DNA of 64,000 nt, taken from Evansella alkalicola (GTDB taxonomy: Bacteria > Bacillota > Bacilli > Bacillales > Salisediminibacteriaceae). Both the position numbers and the translations under genes were made by a program. The stretch spans positions 124,001-188,000 of the forward strand of contig NZ_JAHQCR010000021.1 in NCBI RefSeq assembly GCF_019042735.1, in the 5' to 3' direction. Below the pieces are notes generated by a model. It was given only the letters and a program-made list of their open reading frames with translations. It was not told the DNA's origin and did no database searches. Shown in pieces: positions 9,309 through 17,194 of the stretch; within the stretch, counting starts at the first letter, position 1, and each line of letters starts with the position of its first letter.

Positions 9309-9351
9309 TATAAAAAGGCGTACGCCACGCTTACCATGCGTAACATACACC
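9309..9351 (-). promoter_or_regulatory. First attenuator hairpin of the bmr leader
   Basis: On the minus strand a 14-bp stem (GGTGTATGTTACGC with GCGTGGCGTACGCC, several G-U pairs) and a 7-base loop are followed by TTTTTATATT. It begins 57 bases after the leader-peptide stop and looks like a full intrinsic terminator inside the leader. In B. subtilis, bmrCD is known to be controlled by ribosome-dependent attenuation at the small gene bmrB. Confidence 0.7.
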
Positions 9352-9407
9352 CTTTGATAATAGATTCTGAAAAAAGAGGCATTGAGACTAGTATAACGTT
9401 CCCTAGT

Positions 9408-9518
9408 TTAAAGAAATGCCTTCCTCAGTTCCTCAGGTGGAGTCACAGCACGATTATTATTAAATTTAGATACCTTTTCAAATCCAATTGCAACAATTCT
9501 TTGTTTTCTCTTAATCAT
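9408..9518 (-). CDS. Leader peptide of the bmrCD operon (bmrB-like role)
   Basis: A 36-codon frame starts at an ATG preceded by a very strong AAAGGAGGAG site and ends 57 bases before a terminator hairpin. It begins MIKRKQRIVAIGFEKVSKF and is rich in Lys, Arg and Asn. Its position between a promoter and a terminator in front of bmrC matches the bmrB attenuator gene of B. subtilis. The usual model is that antibiotic-slowed ribosomes on such a frame let transcription run into the exporter genes. Homology to BmrB was not tested; the call rests on position and ribosome site. Confidence 0.65.
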   Translation of the reverse strand: MIKRKQRIVAIGFEKVSKFNNNRAVTPPEELRKAFL

Positions 9519-9572
9519 GTTGTTCTCCTCCTTTCAGATTTAATTTAATAAATTTTCTATAATTTCTAAATT

Positions 9573-9602
9573 ATCTTAGCACTGTATCCAAGTTATAGTC
9601 AA
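9573..9602 (-). promoter_or_regulatory. Candidate sigma-A promoter of the bmr leader
   Basis: On the minus strand, TTGACT is followed after 18 bp by TAAGAT, ~50 bases before the leader-peptide start. The -35 is strong and the -10 is weak. Confidence 0.45.
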
Positions 9603-9682
9603 TGACTTTTAAAATTTTTTTTCATTTTGATGAAACTTTTTTATATAAAGTGGTGTTCCATATGTGAAAGGGGGCAAGAAGC

Positions 9683-10243
9683 ATGCCTGAGTTAAATGAC
9701 CGTGTGTTGATCCAAGAGACGCTGAGGGGCAATGATGAAGCTTTTCAAGAACTCATCGATGAATATCACTTAACTGTGGAACGATTTGCACGCCAGATTG
9801 GTATTCGTGAAGAAGATTTACCAGATGTAACACAAGAAGTATTTATAAAGGTATATCGTTTTCTTGATAAGTACTCCCGTGGCAAATTTACGACCTGGCT
9901 CTACAGTGTCACCTTAAATGTTGCTAAGGACTTCTTTAGAAAACAGAAGCGGGAAAAAAGGAAATTGGAGAAAACAATTCAAGAGAATCCAGAACAGTTT
10001 TATCAAGAAAATTTAGATCTTACGGAAGATGCCAAAATACTTCATGAAACAATTAGTCAAATGGATGAAAAATACCGAATCCCAATCGTCCTATTTTACT
10101 TTCATGATTCATCAATCAAAGACATTGCAGCGATTATGTCCATGCGTGAATCCTCTGTTAAAACACGCTTAAAAAGGGGAAAGAGCTTGCTTAAAAAGAG
10201 TTTAGAGGAAGGGGGATACATTTATGAGCCAAGAGCGCTTTGA
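9683..10243 (+). CDS. ECF-type RNA polymerase sigma factor (module 2)
   Basis: Alternative sigma factor of 186 residues. Region 2 contains EEDLPDVTQEVFIKVYRFL and RGKFTTWLYSVTLNVAKD; region 4 contains KYRIPIVLFYFHDSSIKDIA and an HTH ending ESSVKTRLKRGKSLLKK. A GAAAGGGGG site precedes the ATG by ~8 bases. Its 3' end overlaps the following membrane-protein gene by 20 bases. The upstream region has a -35-like TGAAAC but no clear CGT -10, so autoregulation is less supported than in module 1. The SigX/SigM-like group is plausible but not established. Confidence 0.88.
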   Translation: MPELNDRVLIQETLRGNDEAFQELIDEYHLTVERFARQIGIREEDLPDVTQEVFIKVYRFLDKYSRGKFTTWLYSVTLNVAKDFFRKQKREKRKLEKTIQENPEQFYQENLDLTEDAKILHETISQMDEKYRIPIVLFYFHDSSIKDIAAIMSMRESSVKTRLKRGKSLLKKSLEEGGYIYEPRAL

Positions 10244-11132
10244 CAACGGAATGGAAGATCTGAAGCAATTCTATAATAGTGCAAGGCCAGCAACATCTTC
10301 GAAAGAAATTTTTCAATCAATACAGCAGCAAAAGGGGCGCAGTTCAATACAACGCTATTGGCCTATGCTAGCAGCTACACTTGGGATATTTGTAATAGGA
10401 GGTATTCTATTAGGCTCCATCATCAGTGGTGGTGGAACTGAGATGGGACAGAGCCCAGGCTCTGATGAACTACCACTAACAACAGGAAGCGATAATGAAC
10501 ATGGGGACGGTTCTGGTGTTGACACTGGTGATGATCAAGGTGAAACTACTGGTGATCATGAAGACGCTACTACCGTTGAGGATGCTGACTCTAACGCTGA
10601 AAGTAATGACAATGACACGAACCAACCACTAGTAGTTGATCGCCCTGAAACGTTAACAAAAACAATTACTCTTGAGGGAATGGAAGAACAAACAACTTAT
10701 GATCTATACGTCAGTGAGGAATTTGGTATTTCAAGCTATCTACTAGAAGGTGTTGACGTGCAGATAGACTCTTCGGACCAAAGGATTGAAAAATATATTC
10801 ATACGGAATTGTTCCATTTTAGTATGACAGAGATCGGCACTGGTAGTGATGCTATAACCGAATGGGAAGCTAAAATTAATGAGACTTATCAAAGTGAAGG
10901 CTTTAGTAAAGCTTCTCTTGAGAACGATATATTAGAAGGTTTACCAGTTGAGGAGCATACTTTATGGACTGCTGAAAGTAATGGCTATACTGATCAGTTT
11001 AGACACGCAATATTCATTCAAGGGAATGACACAATGTACTTCTTGGAAGCTGAATTTACGATTGAGATGCTAGAAGGCAGATTCCCATACGCAGTAGAGA
11101 CTTTCATCAAGGAATTAGAGTTCCACCAATAA
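10224..11132 (+). CDS. Single-pass membrane protein, probable anti-sigma partner of module 2
   Basis: Probable anti-sigma factor, inferred from its overlap with the sigma gene and its topology. Residues 1-45 are cytoplasmic, followed by one membrane helix (about 46-68, MLAATLGIFVIGGILLGSII), an acidic Gly/Asp/Ser/Thr-rich linker (~70-135) and an outer domain of ~165 residues. No zinc-binding HxxxCxxC motif is present. The linker suggests it may span part of the cell wall. The outer domain family was not recognised. Confidence 0.7.
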   Translation: MSQERFDNGMEDLKQFYNSARPATSSKEIFQSIQQQKGRSSIQRYWPMLAATLGIFVIGGILLGSIISGGGTEMGQSPGSDELPLTTGSDNEHGDGSGVDTGDDQGETTGDHEDATTVEDADSNAESNDNDTNQPLVVDRPETLTKTITLEGMEEQTTYDLYVSEEFGISSYLLEGVDVQIDSSDQRIEKYIHTELFHFSMTEIGTGSDAITEWEAKINETYQSEGFSKASLENDILEGLPVEEHTLWTAESNGYTDQFRHAIFIQGNDTMYFLEAEFTIEMLEGRFPYAVETFIKELEFHQ

Positions 11133-11228
11133 TATATGATATATGGCAACTACTAAAGGTAAAGGTCCGGGTCCACGATGCTTCCTAAGTAATTCTGGTT
11201 AGATGGTGAAAACTAAAATTTTAAAGCA

Positions 11229-11268
11229 AAACGAGACATATTCACATAGTGAGTTTGTCTCGTTTTTT
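11229..11268 (+). terminator. Terminator of sigma module 2
   Basis: AAACGAGACA pairs with TGTCTCGTTT (10 bp) around a 17-base loop and is followed by a T-run. It lies ~100 bases after the anti-sigma stop. Confidence 0.8.
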
Positions 11269-11276
11269 TACCATCA

Positions 11277-11531
11277 AAGCCTGATCTGGTACGAAAATGA
11301 GAAATATCATATTCTCATACCTAATCTAAGCTTGATCAGGTATGAAAATGAGAAATATCAAATTCTCATACCCGATCTAAGCCTGATCTGGTACGAAAAT
11401 GAGAAATATCATATTCTCATACCTAATCTAAGCTTGATCAGGTATGAAAATGAGAAATATCAAATTCTCATACCTAATCTAAGCTTGATCAGGTATGAAA
11501 AAGAGGAAAATCAAATTCTCATACCCGATCG
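11277..11531. repeat. Tandem array of five 51-bp palindromic units
   Basis: Five consecutive units with an exact 51-bp period start at 11277, 11328, 11379, 11430 and 11481. Units 1 and 3 are identical; units 2 and 4 are near identical and differ from 1/3 at a few bases; unit 5 is diverged. Each unit contains an inverted repeat around GGTATGAAAATGAGAA ... TTCTCATACC, so each RNA copy could fold. Because 51 is a multiple of three, the array stays open in several frames, which creates a false 132-codon ORF. From 11532 to 11669 nothing further is recognised. Confidence 0.9.
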
Positions 11532-11669
11532 CTCGTCCGTCCAAGTCGGTTCACACTTTTTGGATGGGTGGGCTCAAATCCTCACAAACGGAACTACTTA
11601 ATGTTCTTCGAAAACCTTTTCCCTTTTTTCAAGTTTTCTCATACATAAACGTCCACATGAACAATTTAG

Positions 11670-12197
11670 TTAAGATGATAACAACTTAGATAAATAATAT
11701 TCGTCCACATATACTCCATTGACTTTTAAGGAATTGCGCTTGACCCCTTCTATCTCAAAGCCCATATTTAAATACAAATTCAAGGCATTAACATTATGCT
11801 TCATCACAGTTAGCTCCACGCGGTGTATCTCCTTTTCTAGAGCCCAGTGCTCTAATGTTTGAAAAAGTCTTTTTCCATAGCCACGACCTCGGAACTCCTC
11901 CAACACACCTATCACAAGATATCCAGAGTGTCTATTTCGATTTAACTGACCACCAAAAAAAGCTAAGAAACCAATGAGATTTGGCTGAGTATTCTCAAGA
12001 TCAGTTTTGTCTAGTTCTACAACAAAGATTTCACTATTCTCTTTTCCCCTAATCTTCTTAATCATCGTCTCCTGTTGCTTAACCGTTGTTTGCCGTTCCC
12101 CAGGTTCAAACAGCATAAAAGAAGTCTCGTTATCCAATTGCTTGTTGAGAGAAAGAAACGCCTCCGCGTCTTGCACTTTAATTTTCCTGATTCCCAT
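11670..12197 (-). CDS. GNAT-family N-acetyltransferase
   Basis: Acetyl-CoA-dependent N-acetyltransferase of unknown substrate. The GNAT core shows a SGYLVIGVLEEFRGRGYGKRLF segment with the R/Q-x-x-G-x-G/A acetyl-CoA loop (RGRGYG), followed by ELTVMKHNVNALNLYLNMGFEIEG. This resembles the RimL/YjgM-like group. The longest frame starts at 12218, but the ATG at 12197 follows GGGGGAT at good spacing, giving 175 residues. It sits alone between the repeat array and the CGCGG gene. Substrate unknown. Confidence 0.82.
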   Translation of the reverse strand: MGIRKIKVQDAEAFLSLNKQLDNETSFMLFEPGERQTTVKQQETMIKKIRGKENSEIFVVELDKTDLENTQPNLIGFLAFFGGQLNRNRHSGYLVIGVLEEFRGRGYGKRLFQTLEHWALEKEIHRVELTVMKHNVNALNLYLNMGFEIEGVKRNSLKVNGVYVDEYYLSKLLSS

Positions 12198-12302
12198 ACT
12201 GCATCCCCCATCTTTCATGTATAATGCTCAACTCAATTTGAAAATCATTCTCCATGTTCTATTATAATTGATTTCTAAAAGTTCACAAAATTGTACGATT
12301 TC

Positions 12303-12563
12303 TTATTTATAAACCCTTAACACATGCCCACCACAGCCACATTCATCAATATATTTAATTTCTCGAATCTCTTCTCCAAAGTGTCCTAACAAAATATCTG
12401 TTAAATAAGTATCGGGATTTCCGAATTCATTTGGTGTTACGAGATTGACATAAACACCCTTACCTGTTTCACCCACTGCCTCGATCCCATCCTTAACCAC
12501 TAAATCCCGATCTTCTGCATATTCTCCATGTTCTAATGCTGCCGACCAATTCTTCGTAATCAT
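12303..12563 (-). CDS. CGCGG-family putative radical-SAM-modified peptide precursor
   Basis: Small acidic protein of 86 residues. It starts MITKNWSAALEHGEYAEDRD, has a VNLVTPNEFGNPDTYL core, and ends IDECGCGGHVLRVYK. The CGCGG motif 7-12 residues from the C-terminus matches what I recall as the CGCGG family of putative rSAM-modified RiPPs, found in haloarchaea and some Bacillaceae. That family assignment is from memory. A GTG at 12569 is possible, but ATG 12563 has the better spacing from GGGGGGAG. A promoter-like pair and a perfect 12-bp inverted repeat lie directly upstream. No SPASM-type radical SAM gene is in the window; splB (1.4 kb away, opposite strand) is a different rSAM type. Confidence 0.7.
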   Translation of the reverse strand: MITKNWSAALEHGEYAEDRDLVVKDGIEAVGETGKGVYVNLVTPNEFGNPDTYLTDILLGHFGEEIREIKYIDECGCGGHVLRVYK

Positions 12564-12583
12564 AGCCACTTCTCCCCCCAGGC

Positions 12584-12613
12584 ATAACCAACATTGTTAA
12601 TAATGTTGGTTAT
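12584..12613. promoter_or_regulatory. 12-bp perfect inverted repeat in the leader of the CGCGG gene
   Basis: ATAACCAACATT and AATGTTGGTTAT flank GTTAAT. The dyad lies between the predicted start of transcription (~12625) and the ribosome site of the CGCGG gene. It has no T-run. It could be an operator or an RNA hairpin that shields translation. Confidence 0.7.
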
Positions 12614-12630
12614 TACATAATATTTACCCC

Positions 12631-12659
12631 ATATTACATCTGCTGCTAAATACTGTCAT
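12631..12659 (-). promoter_or_regulatory. Candidate sigma-A promoter of the CGCGG gene
   Basis: On the minus strand ATGACA is followed after 17 bp by TAATAT. Spacing is ideal; the -10 matches four of six bases. Confidence 0.45.
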
Positions 12660-12686
12660 TGATCTGAATCACAATAACGTCACAAA

Positions 12687-12740
12687 ATTGTCGGGGACCA
12701 GGTCCCTGAACTTCTATTCACACCCCAGGTCCCCGACAAT
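12687..12740. repeat. GGGGACC inverted repeat element, copy 1
   Basis: ATTGTCGGGGACC and GGTCCCCGACAAT form 13-bp perfect arms around 28 bases, and a further GGTCCC half-copy lies inside. The same core occurs as a perfect palindrome at 26261-26283. The rest of the stretch up to 13113 shows nothing I can assign. Confidence 0.75.
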
Positions 12741-13113
12741 CACACCATATCTGTCACAAATTCTTGACATATTGTCCTTTTTTTTAGGGAATAGGTACTT
12801 AAGTATCACGCTAATTTATATTATGATTAAACTACATTAACGGATTCGAAATCTTTCGTCATTTAACACCTAACACCTTTGGTTAATTCTCCAGCATACT
12901 CCTTGGAAAAAATTAAAAGCATGAAACCGTTAATTATCCACTATCCATAGTAGTAAATAATATTACCGTTAATATTCGAGTATCCAAACCAACATGGCTC
13001 ATAAAAAGGGAATCAACTTTCATTCAATTTATAGACGCACAAGTACAGACACATTTAAGGGTCAATGTGCTACCAATGTCAACGAATTTAAATTAAAAGA
13101 GGAGGAGAAAGGA

Positions 13114-13434
13114 ATGAGTGATTTACTTAAAAAAGGCTTTTTGTTAGGATTAGGCGCTGCAGTTACTAGTAAAGAAAAGGTGGAAAAGTATTTTCAGGAA
13201 CTTGTTTCAAAAGGGAAACTAACACCAAAGGAAGCTGATGATCTCTATGATTCCCTCCTAAAAAAGGGAGAAGAAACTGGAGATAGGTGGAATAGGCGCT
13301 CCAAGGAAAGAATTCATAACCTTTTAACAGATTTGGAAATGGTATCTAAAAGTGAACATAAAGAATTGCAGGACCGTGTGGAAATCCTGGAGAAAAAACT
13401 GAATGATCTTTCTGAAAAACAAGAAGAGAAGTAA
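13114..13434 (+). CDS. Phasin-like coiled-coil protein
   Basis: Small helical protein of 106 residues: MSDLLKKGFLLGLGAAVTSK at the start, then helical heptads ending in a Lys/Glu-rich coiled coil (ELQDRVEILEKKLNDL). This resembles the short phasin/PHA synthesis regulator family. The frame is open from 12994, but GAGGAGG lies just before the ATG at 13114, and residues before it are not protein-like. Whether it coats polyhydroxyalkanoate granules cannot be told here; no pha genes are in the window. It precedes splAB on the same strand. Confidence 0.65.
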   Translation: MSDLLKKGFLLGLGAAVTSKEKVEKYFQELVSKGKLTPKEADDLYDSLLKKGEETGDRWNRRSKERIHNLLTDLEMVSKSEHKELQDRVEILEKKLNDLSEKQEEK

Positions 13435-13524
13435 TACAATATTTAACCAGCTTCGTTTCAGTATATTGTCTTCTTTTTATCGGGACATTAACAAGGAGCC
13501 TAGCTTATTAGGAGGAAATTTTTT

Positions 13525-13782
13525 ATGGACATCACGCAACTTCAACCAGGTGATACAGTTTTTGTCATCTGCCGAAACCCCCACACACAAACAGTAGCTC
13601 AAATTCAGGAAGCAGCTGTTGTGGACCATCCGGATCATCCTGGGAGAACCGTCCTATTTTTATTTGAGGATTATTTTCCTCTTACTGATGATTACGTTAT
13701 GGCACCAAGTTACGAAGAAGCAGAAGAACTATTTAACATGTACTTTAATGAATCAGCTAGTGACTACAATCCAATGTCATAA
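13525..13782 (+). CDS. splA: SplA-type regulator of spore photoproduct lyase
   Basis: Small cytoplasmic protein of 85 residues in front of splB. Key segments are LQPGDTVFVICRNPHTQTVA, VVDHPDHPGRTVLFLFEDYF and an acidic C-terminal helix, matching the SplA family, which negatively regulates splB in B. subtilis. A TAGGAGG site precedes the ATG. About 150 bases separate it from splB and contain no terminator I can see, so the two are probably co-transcribed. In B. subtilis splAB is made in the forespore under sigma-G; a sigma-G promoter was not clear here. Confidence 0.88.
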   Translation: MDITQLQPGDTVFVICRNPHTQTVAQIQEAAVVDHPDHPGRTVLFLFEDYFPLTDDYVMAPSYEEAEELFNMYFNESASDYNPMS

Positions 13783-13932
13783 GAAACACACAAGGTTCTA
13801 TTGGCGGCATGAGCATATGGTAGGAGGAGACGGCAATTCATAACTCCACTGCCGAAAAACTATATTAACGTTTCGTTTCAGGATCCCTAGCCAATAACCT
13901 AATTTCAAACAACAGCCTAGAAGGTGTACATC

Positions 13933-14988
13933 ATGACAAAAACATTAACGAGAACACGCACTATCAAACCATTCGTACCCCAACTCGTCTATATCGAACC
14001 GAGGGCACTAGATTATCCACTTGGAAGAGAACTGAAAAAAAAGTTTGAAAAAATGGGCTTGGAAATACGTGAGACAACATCTCATAACCAAGTCCGCAAT
14101 ATACCTGGAGATAATGATTTACAAAAATATCGTAATGCAAAATCAACCCTCGTAGTTGGAGTGCGTAAAACATTAAAATTTGATACATCAAAGCCATCTG
14201 CAGAATATGCTATTCCACTTGCAACGGGATGCATGGGCCACTGCCAATATTGCTATTTACAGACAACGATGGGGAGTAAACCTTATATTCGAACATACGT
14301 CAATGTAGATGAGATTTTAGATGCGGCCCAGAATTATATGGACGAACGGGCACCAGAGGAAACGCGGTTTGAAGCAGCATGTACTTCGGATATTGTTGGA
14401 ATAGATCACTTAACACATTCGTTAAAAAGGGCGATTGAGTATTTTGGCCACACAAAGCACGGAAAGCTGAGATTTGTAACAAAGTACCACCATGTAGACC
14501 ACTTGCTTGATGCAGACCATCGCGGAAAAACTCGTTTCCGTTTTAGCATTAACGCAGACTACGTCATCCGTAATTTTGAACATGGTACTTCTCCACTTTT
14601 AGACAGAATTGAAGCAGCTGCCAAAGTTGCTAGAGCAGGTTATCCACTTGGATTTATCGTAGCCCCTATCTACCTTCATGAAAACTGGAAGGAAGGTTAC
14701 GAAACCATGTTTAGAACGCTAGAGGAAACATTACCAAATGATGCAAAGGACAATATTACTTTTGAGCTTATCCAACACCGTTTCACTAAGCCTGCAAAAA
14801 AAGTAATACAAAAAAACTATCCAATGACAAAACTTGAATTAGATGAGGAAAAACGTAAATATAAATGGGGAAAATACGGGATTGGAAAGTATGTTTATCA
14901 AACGGATGAACAGGATGCAATAAAAGAAGCCCTTCATACGTATATCGATCGTTACTTTCCAGATTCAAAAGTCGAGTACTTCACATGA
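13933..14988 (+). CDS. splB: Spore photoproduct lyase
   Basis: Radical SAM repair enzyme that reverses the thymine dimer specific to spore DNA (5-thyminyl-5,6-dihydrothymine) during germination. The 4Fe-4S binding motif CMGHCQYC (CxxxCxxC) lies near residue 93 in the segment AIPLATGCMGHC. Other family stretches are FVPQLVYIEPRALDYPLG, TSDIVGIDHLTH and TFELIQHRFTKPAKKVI; the C-terminus KVEYFT is typical. Length (351 residues) is close to normal, with a short basic N-terminal extension. A GTG at 13924 is possible; ATG 13933 is better spaced from AAGGTG. It supports a spore-forming host. Confidence 0.96.
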   Translation: MTKTLTRTRTIKPFVPQLVYIEPRALDYPLGRELKKKFEKMGLEIRETTSHNQVRNIPGDNDLQKYRNAKSTLVVGVRKTLKFDTSKPSAEYAIPLATGCMGHCQYCYLQTTMGSKPYIRTYVNVDEILDAAQNYMDERAPEETRFEAACTSDIVGIDHLTHSLKRAIEYFGHTKHGKLRFVTKYHHVDHLLDADHRGKTRFRFSINADYVIRNFEHGTSPLLDRIEAAAKVARAGYPLGFIVAPIYLHENWKEGYETMFRTLEETLPNDAKDNITFELIQHRFTKPAKKVIQKNYPMTKLELDEEKRKYKWGKYGIGKYVYQTDEQDAIKEALHTYIDRYFPDSKVEYFT

Positions 14989-15066
14989 TCCGATAATAAA
15001 TGCACCCAGTGAAGTGTCTTGCTCATCACCCCTTCCATTGATGTGTTATGGATTATTTTTTATAGA

Positions 15067-15099
15067 AAAGCCGGTCAGAATTGAAATTCTGCCGGCTTT
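15067..15099. terminator. Bidirectional terminator after splB
   Basis: AAAGCCGG(T)CAGAATT pairs with AATTCTGCCGGCTTT (15 bp, one bulge) with a two-base loop, between convergent splB and a small membrane-protein gene. Confidence 0.75.
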
Positions 15100-15107
15100 C
15101 TGATTCT

Positions 15108-15398
15108 TTATTTCCCGTCCGCTTCTCGCTTCTTTTCAACGGAGAGGATTATATACCACATCACAGCCCAATAAAGTCCCAATACAACAATTATAATTAG
15201 AAAAATAAAGGTTCTATTTAACTCATTGGGCTCCAAAAAAGCAGCATAATTAGCTCGATAAGCTACAAGAAAGGTAATAACTAAATATAAACCACCTAGC
15301 TTCAAACCTATATTAACGATTCCTTCTTTGAATATAAAGTGGAGTAAACCTTTTTCATGCTCTTTTTTCAACCGTTCTTTACGCTTCAACGTCGACAT
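15108..15398 (-). CDS. Small two-helix membrane protein of unknown function
   Basis: Not recognised. The 96 residues begin with a highly charged Lys/Arg/Glu segment (MSTLKRKERLKKEHEKG), then two membrane helices (about residues 26-46 and 62-84), and end with a short charged tail. The frame is open to 15446, but GAGGAG lies ~9 bases before the ATG at 15398, which is preferred. It is transcribed alone on the minus strand, convergent with splB. No conserved motif was identified. Confidence 0.6.
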   Translation of the reverse strand: MSTLKRKERLKKEHEKGLLHFIFKEGIVNIGLKLGGLYLVITFLVAYRANYAAFLEPNELNRTFIFLIIIVVLGLYWAVMWYIILSVEKKREADGK

Positions 15399-15511
15399 AT
15401 TTCTTTGCTCCTCAAATCTATTTTCTACTTTAACTTTATCACACAATCGTAATATGTCGAAACAACAACTTGTTGAAGAATGGAAGTAGTTTACATGAAA
15501 AAATCATTTTC

Positions 15512-17188
15512 CTATTCACTTTCTAACCCTAATAGTAGCTTACCTTCTGATAATGTCCAACGCTCTCCTGGCTTTGAAAACACTGGCCCTAAATGATGGT
15601 TCACATAGATTGTAGCAACGACGATGTCCCGTTCTTCCCCCTTAGATGCTCTCTCTAGTAACTTCACAGCTTCATACACGACAACCATCTTTTTTTGTAG
15701 ACCCTTCACTCTTCTTGTTTTTTCATTACTATCTAATTTTCTGAAAGCGTCTAATTCCTCTTCTAGCTCCCCTATTATTTCTTCCAATTTCACTACGAGG
15801 TCCCTTGTTTTAGAATTCCGACCTAAGTATCCAAGGTCTACACTCATTTTTCCCAAGAAAATCTTATCCATCTCATACTTAGAAAACAAACGTAATACCT
15901 CTAACCCAAGGATATTTGCCGTCCCTTCCCACACAGTTAGGACTTGAGCATCTCGCAACAGCCTTGGAGTAACAAAGTCTTCAATATAGCCATTTCCCCC
16001 ATGCATTTCTATTGCTTCATGAGAAAAATGAATCGCCTCTTCTGCCGTTTCCGCTTTAAGTAAAGCAATTAAGAGACGCAATAACCCATCTTTCTCCTTC
16101 GTGCTTCCCCCTGTACACCAATCATCGTAAAGTTTCACAAGTTCAAATACACTTATCACTTCTGCCTCTAGCTTCACACATAACTCCACTAATGTATCTT
16201 GAACCATTGGATATTGAATAAGGATATTACCAAAGGCATTCCTTTCCGTTGCATATTGGAAGGCTTCTGAATATGCTCGCCTCATAATTCCGATAGAGGC
16301 GACTGCATTACATATTCTCGAGAGGTTTAATGCCTCCATCATATAGTAAAAACCACGTTCTCCTTCTCCTATTTGAAACGCTTCTGCACCTTCAAACACA
16401 ACTTCAGCTGAAGGTACGGCGCGTACACCTAACTTATCCTTTAGTCTCCTAATGGAAATCCCTTCTCGTATACCCCCATCTTCCTTCCGCCAAGGTACAA
16501 GGAAAAGGGATAACCCTTTAGTGCCCTTTGAAGCCCCCTCTTTCCTTGCTAAAACTGTGGCCACTCCACAAGCACCAGCATTGCTGGCAAAATATTTTTC
16601 CCCATATAATCTGTAGACTCCGTTGTCTAAAATTGCCTTCGTTTCATTTGCACCTACGTCCGAGCCACCTTGTCGCTCCGTTAAAAAGGTAGCTCCCTCA
16701 TAAAGCTCTTCTTCCCCCGTTGAAGCTACATGTGGTAAATATTTCTCTTTTAGGGAGGAATCTGCGTATCGATCTAGTAAATAGGCAGTCGCCATCGTTA
16801 AAGTAACTGGGCAGTAAAAACCAGGCTCCGTTTGAGATAATAAATATCCTTGGGCAAAGGAATATAAATAATTCCCCTTTTTACCTAGATCTGGAATTTC
16901 CTTATGGACATAACCTACTATGCCACGTCCATAAGTTTCCTCCACTGTTTTTTTATAGCCTTCGTTTAACCAAACATAAGATTGATCCTCCCCAAATCTA
17001 TTGTATTTAATTAATCTAGGTTGGCCTTCACGATCTGTATGCGCTGCCCGCTCATCTATTTCCGTTGCACACAACGCCCCAAATTCACGCAACTGTTTAT
17101 CTGCCCATGAAAAGAGCTCATCATCTAAAGATTCCTTCAATATGTCCTGTAAAAGCTCATCTTTTTCATAAAAATTCAAATCATTCAC
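15512..17188 (-). CDS. Acyl-CoA dehydrogenase, AidB-like
   Basis: FAD-dependent acyl-CoA dehydrogenase of the longer AidB-like group (558 residues). The flavin/substrate region shows PVTLTMATAYLLDRYAD, FLTERQGGSDVGANE and YGEKYFASNAGA. The C-terminal half has SRICNAVASIGIMRRAYSEA, the IEMHGGNGYIEDF motif and VWEGTANILGLEVLR, typical of the family. The start codon lies 6 bases after the stop of the synthetase gene, and its AGGAGTAGGTGA site overlaps that stop, so the two are coupled. It should act on acyl-CoA made by that synthetase, probably in fatty or branched-chain acid breakdown. Substrate unknown. Confidence 0.85.
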   Translation of the reverse strand: MNDLNFYEKDELLQDILKESLDDELFSWADKQLREFGALCATEIDERAAHTDREGQPRLIKYNRFGEDQSYVWLNEGYKKTVEETYGRGIVGYVHKEIPDLGKKGNYLYSFAQGYLLSQTEPGFYCPVTLTMATAYLLDRYADSSLKEKYLPHVASTGEEELYEGATFLTERQGGSDVGANETKAILDNGVYRLYGEKYFASNAGACGVATVLARKEGASKGTKGLSLFLVPWRKEDGGIREGISIRRLKDKLGVRAVPSAEVVFEGAEAFQIGEGERGFYYMMEALNLSRICNAVASIGIMRRAYSEAFQYATERNAFGNILIQYPMVQDTLVELCVKLEAEVISVFELVKLYDDWCTGGSTKEKDGLLRLLIALLKAETAEEAIHFSHEAIEMHGGNGYIEDFVTPRLLRDAQVLTVWEGTANILGLEVLRLFSKYEMDKIFLGKMSVDLGYLGRNSKTRDLVVKLEEIIGELEEELDAFRKLDSNEKTRRVKGLQKKMVVVYEAVKLLERASKGEERDIVVATIYVNHHLGPVFSKPGERWTLSEGKLLLGLESE

Positions 17189-17194
17189 CTACTC

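Noticed and set aside
9625..9660. ECF promoter for sigma module 2
   Set aside because: TGAAAC fits a -35 but no CGT-type -10 lies at 15-17 bp.
11277..11531. Possible CRISPR array
   Set aside because: Units are contiguous tandem copies with no unique spacers, and no cas genes are near.
11203..11601. 132-codon plus-strand ORF with internal repeats
   Set aside because: It begins before a terminator and runs through the 51-bp array, which is open only because 51 is divisible by three. It has no ribosome site.
13933..14988. splB as maturase of the CGCGG peptide
   Set aside because: It is a clear spore photoproduct lyase by full-length similarity, has no SPASM domain and is paired with splA.
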